Positions 1 through 11,463 are shown, numbered from the stretch's first letter. The stretch: DNA of 64,000 nt from Allolobophora icterica (GCA_963556255.1 OY744613.1:52616949-52680948), one strand, 5' to 3'. The notes: generated by a model from the letters alone, not told the origin. Translations and numbers: made by a program.

Positions 1-1592
1 ATGATCCTTCCAACTTAGATGATTGTCAATGAAGACACCCAGAAACTTTATAGAGTCCACTTTGGTAATAGGTTCATTATTAATGGATAGTTCACCAATT
101 ATGGGCTTAATTTTCCTGTAAGATTTAAAAACTATGTAATTTGTCTTTTTTATGTTGAGTGTTAATTTGTTAGCGACAAACCAATCATTAACTTTGCTAA
201 GCTCCGCATTGACAGAATTAATAAGGGTAGCCCAAGATGTACCAGATTGAAAAATGCTGGTATCATCTGCAAAGAGAACAAAATAGAGAGAAGTGGAAAT
301 CTGTGCGAGGTCATTTATATATAATAAGAATAAAAGAGGTCCCAGGTTGGATCCCTGGGGCACCCCCGAGGAAATTATTCCCGGTTGTGAGTAAGCTCCA
401 TTGCAACTTACTATTTGGGTTCGTGATTCTAAGTAGCTTTTGAAGCATTTAATCAAAATCCCCCTAATTCCCAAATTAATCATTTTTTTAATTAGTATGT
501 TATGGTCTACAGAATCGAATGCCTTAGCTACATCGATAAATATCCCTACTGCATATTCGTTATTATCAAGGGCTTTAGAAATTTTATCCTCCATGTCGAT
601 CAGCGCCATGAAGGTAGAGTGTCCAGACCGGAACCCATGCTGAGAGGGATGGAGAGTTTTAGTTTTATTAATGAAGGAGCTAAGCCTATCGTGCATTACC
701 TTTTCCAAAAATTTAGCAAAAAAAGGTAATATGGATATTGGTCGGTAGTTCTCACAATTTTGCTTATCACCTTTTTTAAATACTGGTATGACCTTGGCCG
801 CTTTTAACTGATCCGGTACAATTCCATTTAGCAAAGAGGAGTTGATGAAGAGCATTAGTGGATATACAATTAAGTGCAGGTTAGGTAATGCTATATATGG
901 GTCAATGTCATCCAATCCTTTTGAGTGGGTTTTTTTCATACCAAGTCCAATATTCAGTATTTCCTCTTGTGAGGTAGGGAGAAGTCCCATAGATGATTGG
1001 GTGGAAGCAGGCAAGTAATCCTCAAACGTGGTCAATGCAGCAGGTAATTTGCTAGCCAGATCTCTCGGTATATTAATAAAGTATTCATTAAATGAATTTG
1101 CTATTATCTCAGAGTTATCGACAGTAACGTTGTGAATTACCAAAGAGTCAATTCTCATGCGCTTATTATCCAGCTGAAGGGCAGAGCGAATTAATTTCCA
1201 AGTAGATTTAAGATCATTATGGTGTTTTAAAAATTCTTCTGCATAATAATTTCGCTCAGCGGCTATTCTTAAAGCTTTGAATTTATTTCGATAGATAGTG
1301 AACTTGCTTTTATTGTCTATAGTGGGGTTTTTAAGGTATTTTATATATAGTCGGTTTTTTTTCCTGGTAGATTTTAGTAGACCCACAGTCATCCAGGGAT
1401 TCCTTAACTTATTATTTTTGCTTGTGCGATTTTCCTGAAGTGGAAAAGCATTATCATAAAGCCGTTTATATTTTTGGAAGAAGCAGTCATAAGCTTCGTT
1501 AGTCCTACCTTGTAGGGAGTGTTCTGCTACTAGATCCCAGCTTTCCTCTTTCAGTGCCTCTGAAAATTTATTTAGCCCATTAGATGTAATAG
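1..1592 (-). CDS. LINE ORF2, reverse transcriptase part (CR1/L2-type), runs off the window
   Basis: The minus strand is open from the edge of the foldback insertion at 1600 to the start of the window. The translation shows the reverse-transcriptase signatures in order: a template-binding block ending GFRSGHSTF (about 630), the first catalytic aspartate in FIDVAKAFDSVDH (about 530), SGVPQGSNLGPLLF (about 345) and the FADD box (about 262). This is the C-terminal half of a non-LTR retrotransposon polyprotein that copies its RNA at the nicked chromosome. Its endonuclease half lies at 6231-7398. The two halves are separated only by the foldback element at 1601-6230, and joining them across a single copy of the 8-bp target keeps the frame. 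The C-terminus and 3' tail are outside the window. The clade is inferred from motif style only. Confidence 0.85.
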
Positions 1593-1600
1593 ATCTACGG

Positions 1601-1762
1601 GGGATACGGAAGTTTCGCCCCCGGAAGAATCGCCCCCGGAAGTTTCGCCCCCGACATTTCGCCCCCGGGAAGATTCGCCCCCGCGGAAGTTTCGCCCCCG
1701 GAAGTTTCGCCCCCGGAAGTTTCGCCCCCGGAAGTTTCGCCCCCGGAAGATTCGCCCCCATG
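1601..1762. repeat. Outer domain, left arm: about ten 15-bp GC-rich units
   Basis: The tandem unit is GGAAGTTTCGCCCCC with small variants (AAGAATCG, ACATTTCG). The mirrored array in the right arm is at about 6103-6216. The contrast with the AT-rich inner arrays is abrupt. Confidence 0.85.
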
Positions 1763-1799
1763 TATATCGATAATCAGCGACCAAGTAAGTAATACGGGT

Positions 1800-3470
1800 T
1801 AGATTTCCATCGTCGATCCAGCTTCTCGTCTTAGTTACATTTTCATCATAGATCCCGCTTTTAGTCTTAGTTACATTTTCATCGCTAATCCAGCTTCTGA
1901 TTTAAACTGTATTTGCCTTAGTTACATTTTCATCATAGATCCTTTCATTATAGATCCATCTGCTAGTGTAAGTTACATTTTCATCGTTAATCCAACTTCT
2001 AGTCTTAGTAACATTTTCATAATAGATCCCGCTTCTTGCCTAAGTTACATTTTCATCGCTGATCCACCTTCTAGTTTAATTTACATTTTAATCGTTCATC
2101 CCGTTTCCAGTTTAATTTACATTTTAATAATTGATCCCGCTTCCAGTTTAGTTTACAGTTTTATCAATCATCCCGCTTCCAGTTTAATTAACATTTTAAT
2201 CGTTCGTCCCGCTTCCAGTTTAATTAACTTATAAATCGTTCATCCCGCTCCTAGTTTAATTAACTTTTTAATCGTTGATCCCGCTTAATTAACTTTTTAA
2301 TCGTCATACCGCTTCTAGTTTAATTAACATTTTAATCATTCATCGCGCTTATATGTTAACTAACACTTTAATAATTCATCCCGCTCCTAGTTTAATTTAC
2401 GTTTTAATCATTCATCCCGCTCCTAGTTTAATTAACTTTTTAATCGTTCGTCCCGCTCCTTGTTTAATTAAAATTTTAATCATTCATCCCACTCCTAGTA
2501 TAATTAACTTTTTAATCGTTGATCCTGCTTCCAGTTTAATTACCTTTCTAATCATTGATCCCGCTAATAGTTTAATCAACTTTTTAATCGTTGATCCCGC
2601 TTCCTGTTTGATTAACATTTTAATCGTCATCCCGCTCTTAGTTTAATTAACTTTTTAACCGTTCATCCCGCTCTTAGTTTGATTTACATTTTAACCGTCA
2701 TCCCGCTCTTAGTTTAATTAACTTTTTTATCGTTCGTCCCGCTCCCAGTTTAATTAAAATTTTAATCATTCATCCCTCTTCTAGTATAATTAACTTTTTA
2801 ATCGTTCGTCCCGCTCCTAGTTAAATTAAAATTGTAATCATTCATCCCACTCCTAGTATAATTAACTTTTTAATCGTTGATCCTGGTTCCAGTTTAATTA
2901 ACTTTTTAATCGTTGATCCCGCTCCTAGTTTAATTAAATTAGTTTCATTTTCATCGTTAATCCAGGTTCTAGCCTTAGTTAGATTTTCATCATAGATCCC
3001 GCTTGTAGTCGTAGTTATATTGTCATCATTAATCCAGGTCCTATTCTTAGTTACATTTTCATCGCTAACCCAGCTTCTAGCCTTAGTTACATTTTCATCG
3101 CTGATCCAACTTCTATTCTTAGTTATATTTTCATCATAGATCCCGCTTCTATTCTTAGTTACATATTCATCGCTAATCAAGCTCCTAGCCTTAGTTACCC
3201 TTTCATCATAGATCCCGCTTCTATTTTTAGTTATATCTTGATCGCTAATCCAGCTTCTATTCTCTGTTACATTTTCATCGCTAATCCAGCTTCTATTCTT
3301 AGTTATATTTTCATCATAGATCCCGCTTTTAGTCTTAGTTACATATTCATCGCTAATCTAGCTCCTAGCTTTAGTTATACTTTCATCATAGATCCCGCTT
3401 CTAATCTTAGTTATATCTTGATCGCTAATCCAGCTTTTGCTGGCCAATATACCAGGATCCTCAGCTCTTA
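1800..3470. repeat. Inner domain, left arm: array of 36-bp units
   Basis: There are about 46 tandem units of 36 bp in two related versions: one with TTACATTTTCATCGCTAATC (near 1800-2080 and 2940-3470) and one with TTAATTAACTTTTTAATCG (about 2080-2940). Because 36 is a multiple of three, some frames stay open and give 12-residue repeats such as LINFLIVDPASS. I treat these as spurious reading frames, not genes. Confidence 0.85.
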
Positions 3471-3483
3471 ATTCATCAATCCT

Positions 3484-3816
3484 TTATGCATTTATCAGAC
3501 TTTGCCCGCGCGATCTATAAATAACACCAATTAATGGGGAACTGGTTTTTAATTTTTCAGTATCTGGGGAGATAACTTCTAATTCAAGTCCGTGTGAAGA
3601 ATTTAACTCAAGTTCCATGCTGTCGACGTCAACATTGATTTTAAACATATCATTCGATGATTTGGAGGATCTGGACCTTGCATCTATCTCTGACAAATCT
3701 CTTGAGCACATTCTATTTATATTGCTACTTGTTGTACACAGGCGCAATACTTGAAATAAACCATTATCCGAAAGGTTCGCCACCCGAACTGCCGCAAGCA
3801 ATACGGTAAGTGTCAA
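3484..3816 (-). pseudogene. LINE N-terminal relic in the core of the foldback element
   Basis: The core between the two arms carries a 110-codon minus-strand frame. Its C-terminal part has LELEVISPDTE and PLIGVIYRSRG, which resemble LELEVFPPSTE and PVIGVIYRPPG of the flanking LINE (6231-7398). The long stretch that separates these two motifs in the LINE is missing here. I read it as an internally deleted piece of a related LINE caught between the arms. It is not identical to the host LINE, so it is unlikely to be a recent copy of it. No function is expected. Confidence 0.5.
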
Positions 3817-3839
3817 TACTCAAGGGTCACAGATTAAAA

Positions 3840-6060
3840 TATAACTGATAAGCTGGATCTATGATGAAAATATAACTAACGCTAGAAGCTTGATTAGCGA
3901 TGAAAATATAACTAAGACTAGAACCTGGATTAGCGATGAAAATATAACTAAGACTAGAAACTGGATCTATGATGAAAATGTAACTAAGAATAGAACCTGG
4001 ATTAACGATGAAAATGTAACTACGAATAGAAGCTGGATTAGCGATGAAAATATAACTAAGACTAGAACCTGGATTAACGATGAAAATGTAACTACGAATA
4101 GAAGCTGGATTAGCGATGAAGATATAACTAAGACTAAAAGCTGGACTAACGATGAAAATGTAACTAATGTTAATTAAACTAGGAGCGGGATCAACGATTA
4201 AAAAGTTAATTAAACTGGAAGAGGGATCACCGATTAAAATGTTAATTAAACTAGGAGCGGGATCAACGATTAAAAAGTCAATTAAACTAGGAGCGGGATC
4301 AACGATTATAAAGTTAGTTAAACTGGAAGCGGGATCAACGATTAAAATTGTAATTAAATTAGGAGCGGGATGACGATTAAAATATTAATTAAAGTGGAAA
4401 CGGAATGACGATTAAACTTTTAATTAAACTTTAAGCGGGATGACGATTGAAATGTTAATTATACTGGAAGCGGGATGAATGATCAAAATGTTAATTAAAC
4501 TGGAAACGGGATCAACGATTAAAATTTTAATTAAACTAGGACGGGATCAACGATTAAAAAGTTAATTAAACTGGAAGCGGGATCAACGATTAAAATGTTA
4601 ACTAAACAGGAAGCGGGATCAACGATTAAAAAGTCAATTAAACTAGGAGCGGGATCAACGATTATAAAGTTAGTTAAACTGGAAGCGGGATCAACGATTA
4701 AAATGTTAATAAAACTAGGAGCGGGATCAACGATTTGAAGTTTATTAAACTTGGAGCGGGATCAACGATTAAAAAGTCAATTAAGCTAGGAGCGGGATCA
4801 ACGATTATAAGGTTGTTAAACTGGAAGCGGGATCAACGATTAAAATGTTAATTAAACTAGGAGCGGGATCAACGATTAAAAAGTCAATTAAACTAGGAGC
4901 GGGATCAACGATTATAAAGTTAGTTAAACTGGAAGCGGGATCAACGATTAAAATGTTAATTAAACTAGGAGCGGGATCAACGATTTAAAGTTTATTAAAC
5001 TTGGAGCGGGATCAACGATTAAAAAGTCAATTAAGCTAGGAGCGGCATCAATGATTTAAAGGTTAATTAAACCAGGAGTGGATGAATGATTAAAATGTAA
5101 ATTAAACTAGGAGCGGGATGAATGATTAAAGTGTTAGTTAAAATATAAGCGGGATGAATGACTAAAATGTTAATTAAACTAGAAACGGGATGACGATTAA
5201 AAAGTTAATTAAACTGGAAGCGGGATCAACGATTAAAATGTTAATTAAACTAGGAGCGGGATCAACGATTAAAAGTTTATTAAACTTGGAGCGGGATCAA
5301 CGATTAAAAGTCATTTAAACTAGGAGCGGGATCAACGGTTAAAAAGTTAATTAAACTGGAAGCAGGATCAACGATTAAAAAGTTAATTAAACCAGGAGTG
5401 GGATGAATGATTAAAATGTAAATTAAACTAGGAGCGGGATGAATGATTAAAGTGTTAGTTAAAATATAAGCGGGATGAATGATTAAAATGTTAGTTAAAC
5501 TAGAAGCGGGATGACGATTAAAAAGTTAATTAAACTGGAAGCGGGATCAACGATTAAAATGTTAATTAAACTAGGAGCGGGATGAATGATTAAAATGTTA
5601 ATTAAACTAGGAGCGGGATGAACGATTAAAAAGTTAATTAAACTGGAAGCGGGACGAACGATTAAAATGTTAATAAAACTGGAAGCGGGATGATTGATAA
5701 AAATGTAAACTAAACTGGAAGCGGGATCAATGATTAAAGTGTAAATTAAACTGGAAACGGGATGAAGGATTAAAATGTAAATTAAACTAGAAGGTGGATT
5801 AGCAATGAAAATGTAACTTAGGCAAGAAGCGGGATCTATAATGAAAATGTAACTAAGACTAGAAGTTGGATTAACGATGAAAATGTAACTTACACTAGTA
5901 GAGGGATCTATGATGAAAGGATCTATGATGAAAATATAACTAAGGCAAATACGGTTCAAACCAGAAGCTGGATTAGCGATGAAAATGTAACTAAGACTAA
6001 AAGCGGGATCTATGATGAAAGTGTAACTCAGACGAGAAGCTGGATCGACGATGGAGAGAT
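3840..6060. repeat. Inner domain, right arm: array of 36-bp units (inverted)
   Basis: This is the reverse complement of the left arm arrays, with about 60 units. The outermost segment (about 5640-6060) matches the left arm (about 1800-2240) unit by unit, including irregular units at about 5920-5965 and their left counterpart near 1895-1950. The inner part is expanded compared with the left arm. Confidence 0.85.
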
Positions 6061-6102
6061 AACCCGTATTACTTACTTTGTCGCTGATAATCGATATACG
6101 TG

Positions 6103-6216
6103 GGGGCGAATCTTCCGGGGGCGAAACTTCCGGGGGCGAAACTTCCGCGGGGGCGAATCTTCCCGGGGGCGAAATGCCGGGGGCGAATCTTCCGGGGGCG
6201 AATCTTCCGGGGGCGA
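6103..6216. repeat. Outer domain, right arm: 15-bp GC-rich units (inverted)
   Basis: The unit GGGGGCGAAACTTCC and variants is the reverse complement of the left outer domain. It is followed by a degenerate end and the right copy of the target duplication at 6231-6238. Confidence 0.85.
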
Positions 6217-6230
6217 AAAGTCCTAGAACC

Positions 6231-7398
6231 ATCTACGGTCATTGCATGTAGTTTTAATAGTAGGGTTGGACTCAAAGGAAAATTCGGCAATGATGGGCAA
6301 GTGATCTGAAATATCAGAAATAATAATAGAGCCCATAGTACGCTTAGACCAGGCAGTAGTCAGTATATTATCAATCAGTGTTTTAGTAGTGGGAGTAATT
6401 CTTGTAGGCTTGGTGATGACTGGGAGGTAATGGTGAGCAATTAAAGTATTATAATAAAGACTAGTTTCTTTATGATCATTTACTTTTAGCAGATCAATGT
6501 TATAGTCGCCAAGAAGTATTATATCTTTAGATTTTGATTTCAGGGTAGATAATAATTGGTCAAATTCAGCAGTGAATACATCAAGGCCAAGTCCAGGTGG
6601 ACGGTAAATGACACCTATTACGGGAGTCGTATTCTTAAGGTTAAGTCTGATGAACAGACTTTCGAAGTTCTCTTCCTGACCTCTGTTATCCCTCAGCTCC
6701 AGTATATGATAATTCAGGGAATCTTTAACAAAAAATCCAACTCCCCCACCCCTGCCTCTATTCCTAGCCCTACCTATAAAGTTAAATTCAGGTATATGAA
6801 CAGTGTCTAATAGATTTTGGTCTAACCAGGTCTCCGTTACTGCGACTAAATCAGCCTTCGTTTTAGTCACTAATTCACAAATCTGATTGAGTTTGTGTGC
6901 AGCACTCCTGCAGTTTATGTGCAGCGTCGTTAATGAGGCATTTTTCTTTTCAGTAGTCAAGCCTTTATTTTCTAATACCTCAAGAGCAACGTAGTCACTA
7001 GTCCATGGTATGTTTCTATAAAAATTTTGGTCCGGGTCTAAATAATCATTAGCATCGGCATCATTAGCTTCTGTTGAAGGTGGGAAGACTTCAAGTTCTA
7101 AATCCTGTGCTAACCATAAGCCTTCGTCTCCGCTTGAGTCAGAAGACTCGGAGTATTCAACTTCATTATTATCATCAATGAATCCTATAAGTTTATTACC
7201 CCCAGCGGAGTCAGCCCGAGTTGCATTAAGATCCTTGTTAAGATTGACAGATCTCGTTGAGTAGGCAAGATCACTTATCAATAGGCCTATATTGGACCCG
7301 TCTCGGCTGGAGTAGCGTGGAGAATTAGACGCTGACAGGTTAGTATATATACACAGCACTCTTAAACGAAACAAAACTAGATCCATGCATAACCGCAT
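6231..7398 (-). CDS. LINE ORF2, AP-endonuclease part (CR1/L2-type), cut by the foldback insertion
   Basis: This open frame of about 390 codons starts at an ATG at 7398. Residues 1-150 are an acidic, poorly conserved leader. From about 155 a complete apurinic-type endonuclease follows: N162 in HINCRS, E189 in VTETW, D298 and N300 in LLGDYN, D343 in LIDN, and the terminal SDH at 364-366. The enzyme nicks the target strand to prime reverse transcription. The frame reaches a stop just inside the foldback element; without that element it would continue into the reverse-transcriptase frame at 1592-1. The 5' end lies only about 30 bp from the stop codon of the Polinton protease at 7427, so the LINE probably landed just behind that gene. 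Confidence 0.85.
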
Positions 7399-7426
7399 AA
7401 TGAATAATGTATAGGATATATATATA

Positions 7427-7873
7427 TTAAAATAAACCGTTTATAACTTCTTGAAAATTAGCGCCAGCGTCCATCATTTTCAACACGTATAAGCACAGAT
7501 GACCGCAAAACACTTCGTTATCGGGCTGTATTCGTTCGCTGTTATAATAAACTGGACAGCGTAAATATTTCAGTAGCTCGGTAGGTGGAGGGAGACCATA
7601 GCCATCGAAATATTTCGCCGAAATTTCGCCTTTCTTCTTGATAAAACACACCCAATGAGTCCCACTTCTACTAGATTTGTCTAGGTTAAGAAAGCCGCTT
7701 TCGTTAGTAGGCCTACTCGTTCTCTCGGGCAGCTTGTCTCGTAGGAACACGCCTCCAAAGTTTGTGATATTTAGTTTCTTCTTCGCGGCTTCTAGCAGTT
7801 GTATATTCGACAAAGGAACATTCGGTAACACGACTCCGCAAACGTCGATTTCTGTAACACTTCTAAAACTCAT
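7427..7873 (-). CDS. Polinton/Maverick adenovirus-like cysteine protease
   Basis: This intact 148-codon frame matches the adenain-type (C5/C48-like) protease of Polinton elements in length and motifs. The catalytic histidine is in SGTHWVCF, the acidic residue in KYFDGYG, an oxyanion glutamine in IQPDNE, and the nucleophile cysteine in CGHLCL. In Polintons this enzyme is thought to mature capsid proteins. The 5' neighbour on the same strand is the C-terminus of DNA polymerase B, about 30 bp upstream, as expected for one Polinton transcription unit. No stop or frameshift is seen, although the polymerase next to it is broken. Intactness could simply reflect its short length. Confidence 0.85.
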   Translation of the reverse strand: MSFRSVTEIDVCGVVLPNVPLSNIQLLEAAKKKLNITNFGGVFLRDKLPERTSRPTNESGFLNLDKSSRSGTHWVCFIKKKGEISAKYFDGYGLPPPTELLKYLRCPVYYNSERIQPDNEVFCGHLCLYVLKMMDAGANFQEVINGLF

Positions 7874-7899
7874 TTTATTATCAACGAATAGATTCTTTA

Positions 7900-9832
7900 T
7901 GTGCGCAGCGTAACGAGTAATGTCCGTACGCTAATGTATGAATGCCGTCTTCCATTATTACTCGTTTGTCATCATCCGCGGATAATGCAACTTTATTTAA
8001 CTGCTCGGTATAAATATCGTGATGATACGATCTAAACACGTTCATTTTCTTAGTCGTTCTCTTTTGGTAAAAAGACAGTATTTGTAATCATCGTGAGTTA
8101 TCGTTTTCTTAACGACATTTTGCTTTATGCCTTTACACTTCTTATGATCTTCACCATCCATTCTATACGAGTACAACTTGGCCCTTAAACCTACGAACTC
8201 GAAAATCTGTTTTCTTGCTGATTCGTCTTTGAACATACCGATAACTTTCTTGTTAATTCCGCTTCTTAAACCCGATGGGTGATCTTCAGGGTAATCACTC
8301 GTATCGAATCCAACCGCAACGTCTTCGGCGATATCCTCATAAAAATCTTCTGTTTGTATTTCATATGCCAACGAATCTGTATCGGTGAATAACAATTTAG
8401 CTCTGTCTCCGTATTTTTGCCGTATAAAATTGTAATGAAAGTCGTACATCAAAGTTTTACTCAAGTCTAATATGCACATGCCTAGATATATCGGTTTATT
8501 ATAAAACAACCTCGGTCTTTTCATGTGAACGGCGATTAGATTCTCGTCGAAAATCGTCAGGTGGTTATAATTAGTTTTTGCAGCTAACTTAATAGCTTCC
8601 TTCTCGTGACATACCAATTTTATATCTACATGATTTTCGATCCTTTCAAGAGTTTTTCCAAAGACGCTATTGTTCATCAGTTTGAAAAAGTCTTTCTCAA
8701 AGTTATTAGTGGCACTCGTTCTCAAGTTTGTGTTTAGGTCTACATAATATTTCAACCAAGGGCTTTCTTCGAACACTATCCCTCTGTGAATTTTCGCGAT
8801 CTTCAACCCGAGCCTTTCGTACAGCTTTAAATTTTCGTGATGTACAACGTATTTTTTTTATCGTTCAAGTTCGGAATTAGTTTCGGTGTATTAGATAATT
8901 CCGGCGAGATGCTCTCGGGAGCCAGAGGATAGTCGTTGTGTAAATTGTGGATATCTTGAGGATAGTCTAAATCGACTTCCAATATAGGCCTACACGATCC
9001 CGTTACATTCCAATTATTTAGCTCGGCATCACTCATCCATTTAAATCCACGAGTCGGTAAAGGCTTGCTCATCGCCCAACCGTATAAATTATTAGCGTCT
9101 AGATAAGTTATATATGACGAAGGCTCGCTGCTATCGAATTTTTCCGCCGTCATATACTTATTGTTGGCTTTCCCATAACGATTCGAAATTGTGCTGATTC
9201 CTCCTCTTATTCCTTGCTTAATCATCAGAATCATATCGTAATCGCTCAACAACTCCAACTTTATACCGGTCAACTTCAAAGCGGCATCCCAGGCCAGTCC
9301 CGGAGAAGTGTAATACCAAGCGGGATCTAGCCGGTAATTCTTCATGCATACGTCTCTAAAGTTCTCGAAAATATCGGCTAAGCGTAGAACATCCGAAACA
9401 TTGTACAGGTCGTGGTATTCTCTAAACGTTTTACATCCGAATGCATTCCATACATTTTTGGCGTGATCGTAATCTTCGTCGCTAATATCTGAGTCGTTTA
9501 GCCGCGAATAAAATGCGGACTTCGGAGGTAGTTCGGTTTCGTTAAATCTATCGATCGAAGCAACGTAATCGTACGGGTAAAATCCCTTGTTGAGTAAAAG
9601 ATCGAGCTGTTTCCCAGAATAGATTACAACCATTATGAGCGGCCCGTCTGAATTTACCGCTCAAATGACAGTGCTCTCTAACACGATCTGTACCCAACGC
9701 CTCTCCACAGATATGACATAAAGTAGCTAGTTTAAAGTTCTTCCGGTCATCTGGAGTAAATATCATCTTCTTCGGATATTTAAACTGATTGTATATTCGT
9801 TTTATAGTCTCTTCGAGACTTTCTCCATTAAG
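7900..9832 (-). pseudogene. Polinton/Maverick protein-primed DNA polymerase B, broken and internally deleted
   Basis: The pieces lie in order on the minus strand. A CHICG...HCH...HNGCN zinc-binding block (9766-9600) comes first. Next is a large segment with FYPYDY, the palm motif around YLDANNLYGWAM, and LAWDAALKLTG (9600-8827). Then comes a segment with KIHRGI, NNSVFGKT and the catalytic TDTDS box (8806-8042). A C-terminal tail runs to about 7905. Frame breaks fall near 9600, at an eight-A run near 8860, and in an A-rich stretch near 8045. The step from the zinc block straight to FYPYDY means most of the exonuclease domain is missing. At 9832 the gene is cut by a LINE 3' end. In an intact Polinton this enzyme copies the element from a protein primer. 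This copy is dead. Confidence 0.85.
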
Positions 9833-10450
9833 TCATCGGGCCTCAGATTATGGAATTTAATTCCTCTTGAGATTCGTCAATCAGCCAGCCTGCCTCTATT
9901 CCTTCAAAAGGAAGCTTAGAAGTTTTTTAGTTAAAGCCGATTCAACTCAATTTGATCTACAAACTCTGTAGTGTCCAGATAAATTCTGTGGTGCCTATTG
10001 CCTTATGTAGACCTGCTGATCTTCTAGTCTCTCCTTTCCCCTCCCGCTGAGAGAGAGAGAGGTGGTTGTGGCACGGAGGACCTCCTTGGTCCGATTTGGA
10101 CCGTTTATTGGCCCCCGTACTAACTAAGGGGCTTAGTTAAGATTAGATAAGTTTAATTAAGATGATTACTTCACCATTTTAAGTCGTACCTCATTGTACG
10201 ACTATAATGAAATGTAGGATATAGATATATATGTAGATTAAATTACCATGGAAATAAATGCATTCTTATTTTCCACTGAGTATCCAGCCATTAATCTTGT
10301 GTTTACTGCTTATGTTCAGGTAGCCCTACTAGCGGGACCTCGGTCCCTTTGGGCTCTTCCTTTTGCTTTCCGTTGACTATACAAAAATTGTATTATGAAT
10401 TGTTACTCGGATGCAATAAAAGATTTTGAATTGAATTGAATTGAATTGAA
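9833..10450 (+). mobile_element. 5'-truncated LINE: C-terminal codons, 3' UTR and (TTGAA)n tail
   Basis: The plus strand starts with codons reading LRLWNLIPLEIRQSASL, the typical C-terminal tail of CR1/L2-type reverse transcriptases. A non-coding 3' region with AATAAA near 10417 follows, and it ends in a (TTGAA) pentamer tail at 10421-10449. It cuts into the N-terminal part of the Polinton polymerase. No coding capacity remains. Confidence 0.7.
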
Positions 10451-11086
10451 CTAGATCTGTAAGAGCAAATTGACAGAAAAACAGTGATAGCTCTCCTGAA
10501 TAATTCTTTTATTGTACAAGATGCAATTTAGGGGCACGACTAGAAAAAACTGATATAGTTGCTTCATCAATGTCATCTGTGACTTCAGATAGGTTCAGAA
10601 ATGCTTCAGTGACCACTGGATATGAACACCTTGCTTTACAGGCTAATTTCTATCCATTTACCATCTGCTACCAGAAAGATTTAAAATACAGTGTTTCAGC
10701 ACCTGTGTTGTGAGTGACATTTGCATATGATGCCATCTCACTTCATGCCATGATCACAGGGCCTCCATCCAACCATCAAGACCTTGGAGTATTTCAGTGA
10801 TTAATCTTCTAGCAAGTGCAAGAACTTTTAAAATGTTGACTTTCTCATGAACCATCTGGGTGATTTGAAGCTGAGTGTTGAATGGTACCTATTTGCTACT
10901 AGTGTCAACTGTGTCATGGAAAGTCGCCTTGTGATGGAATTAGTGGCACAGTTAAACGACCATCATGGTATCACCCGCCTTGTGGACGAGCCCAGCGACG
11001 CTTATATGCCCCCCACCACCCCACCTCCACCGTCTCTTCCAAATTTATCAACCGGCATTTTTTATACAAAAAAGTGTGGCGGAAGT
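10451..11086. other. Non-coding stretch, nothing recognised
   Basis: I see no protein family or clear repeat here. A CT/CA-rich stretch at about 11008-11045 precedes the protease remnant. An 82-codon plus-strand frame at 10847-11095 has no recognisable features. Confidence 0.4.
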
Positions 11087-11463
11087 CTAACATAGGTCAA
11101 GCACGATGCCTTCAAAATTCTTTCCAGCAGCGAGCTCTCTTAGCACGAGAAGACAGAGATGACCACACACCACATCATCGGGCCCCTGCAGCTGGAACGT
11201 CTGTTTTCTTATGGAACGGTTTAAATATCGAGAAATTTCGAGAGGCGGATCCAGCCCATAACTGTCAAAGTAGATTGCTGCAGGCCCATCTATCCAATAG
11301 GCGACCCAGAGAGTACCATCACCAGAACCGGAATCTAAATTAACAAATCCACACTCCTTGTCACGAGCCACGGCGGGCAGACCATCTCGCATGAAAACAC
11401 CGCGAAAACGCGGCAGTGCCCCGGCGGGTTTCTCTATGTCAAAGTTGCTCAGAGGTTTTAGTT
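11087..11463 (-). pseudogene. Second Polinton-type cysteine protease, partial, catalytic His lost
   Basis: The minus-strand frame carries the same order of motifs as the protease at 7427-7873: GVFMRDGLP, a GFVNLDSGSG block, YFDSYGLDPP and CGHLCLLVL. In the position of the catalytic histidine (THW in the neighbour) it reads TLW. The recognisable sequence extends upstream of the ATG at 11392 to about 11463 and then fades. It is divergent from the first copy, so it comes from another Polinton lineage or an older insertion, not a recent duplication. The His-to-Leu change should abolish proteolysis. Confidence 0.7.

Larger units (their letters stand above)
1601..6230. mobile_element. 4.63-kb foldback (TU/FB-like) DNA element inserted in a LINE
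   Basis: The 8-bp direct repeat ATCTACGG at 1593-1600 and 6231-6238 flanks a structure whose two arms are inverted copies of each other. Each arm has an outer domain of GC-rich 15-bp tandem units, then a short unique segment (about 1762-1800 and 6061-6102), then long arrays of 36-bp AT-rich units. A core of about 0.4 kb lies at 3440-3860. The first and last 22 bases match only loosely apart from TTTCGCCCCC. Long inverted repeats built from short tandem repeats plus an 8-bp duplication are the described layout of sea-urchin TU elements and resemble Drosophila foldback elements. No transposase gene is visible, so it must be non-autonomous. It interrupts the LINE at 1-1592 / 6231-7398. Confidence 0.85.

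Noticed and set aside
1800..6060. CRISPR-like array (36-bp period)
   Set aside because: Units are directly adjacent without unique spacers, drift in sequence, and form inverted arms in an animal transposon.
1572..6232. Long open frames in the foldback arms (up to 245 codons, LINFLIVDPASS- or WINDENVTKNRS-type repeats)
   Set aside because: They arise because the 36-bp and 15-bp units are multiples of three; both strands and several frames are open, and no unique domain is present.
10847..11343. Plus-strand frames overlapping the second protease
   Set aside because: The minus strand has recognisable protease motifs; the plus frames have none.
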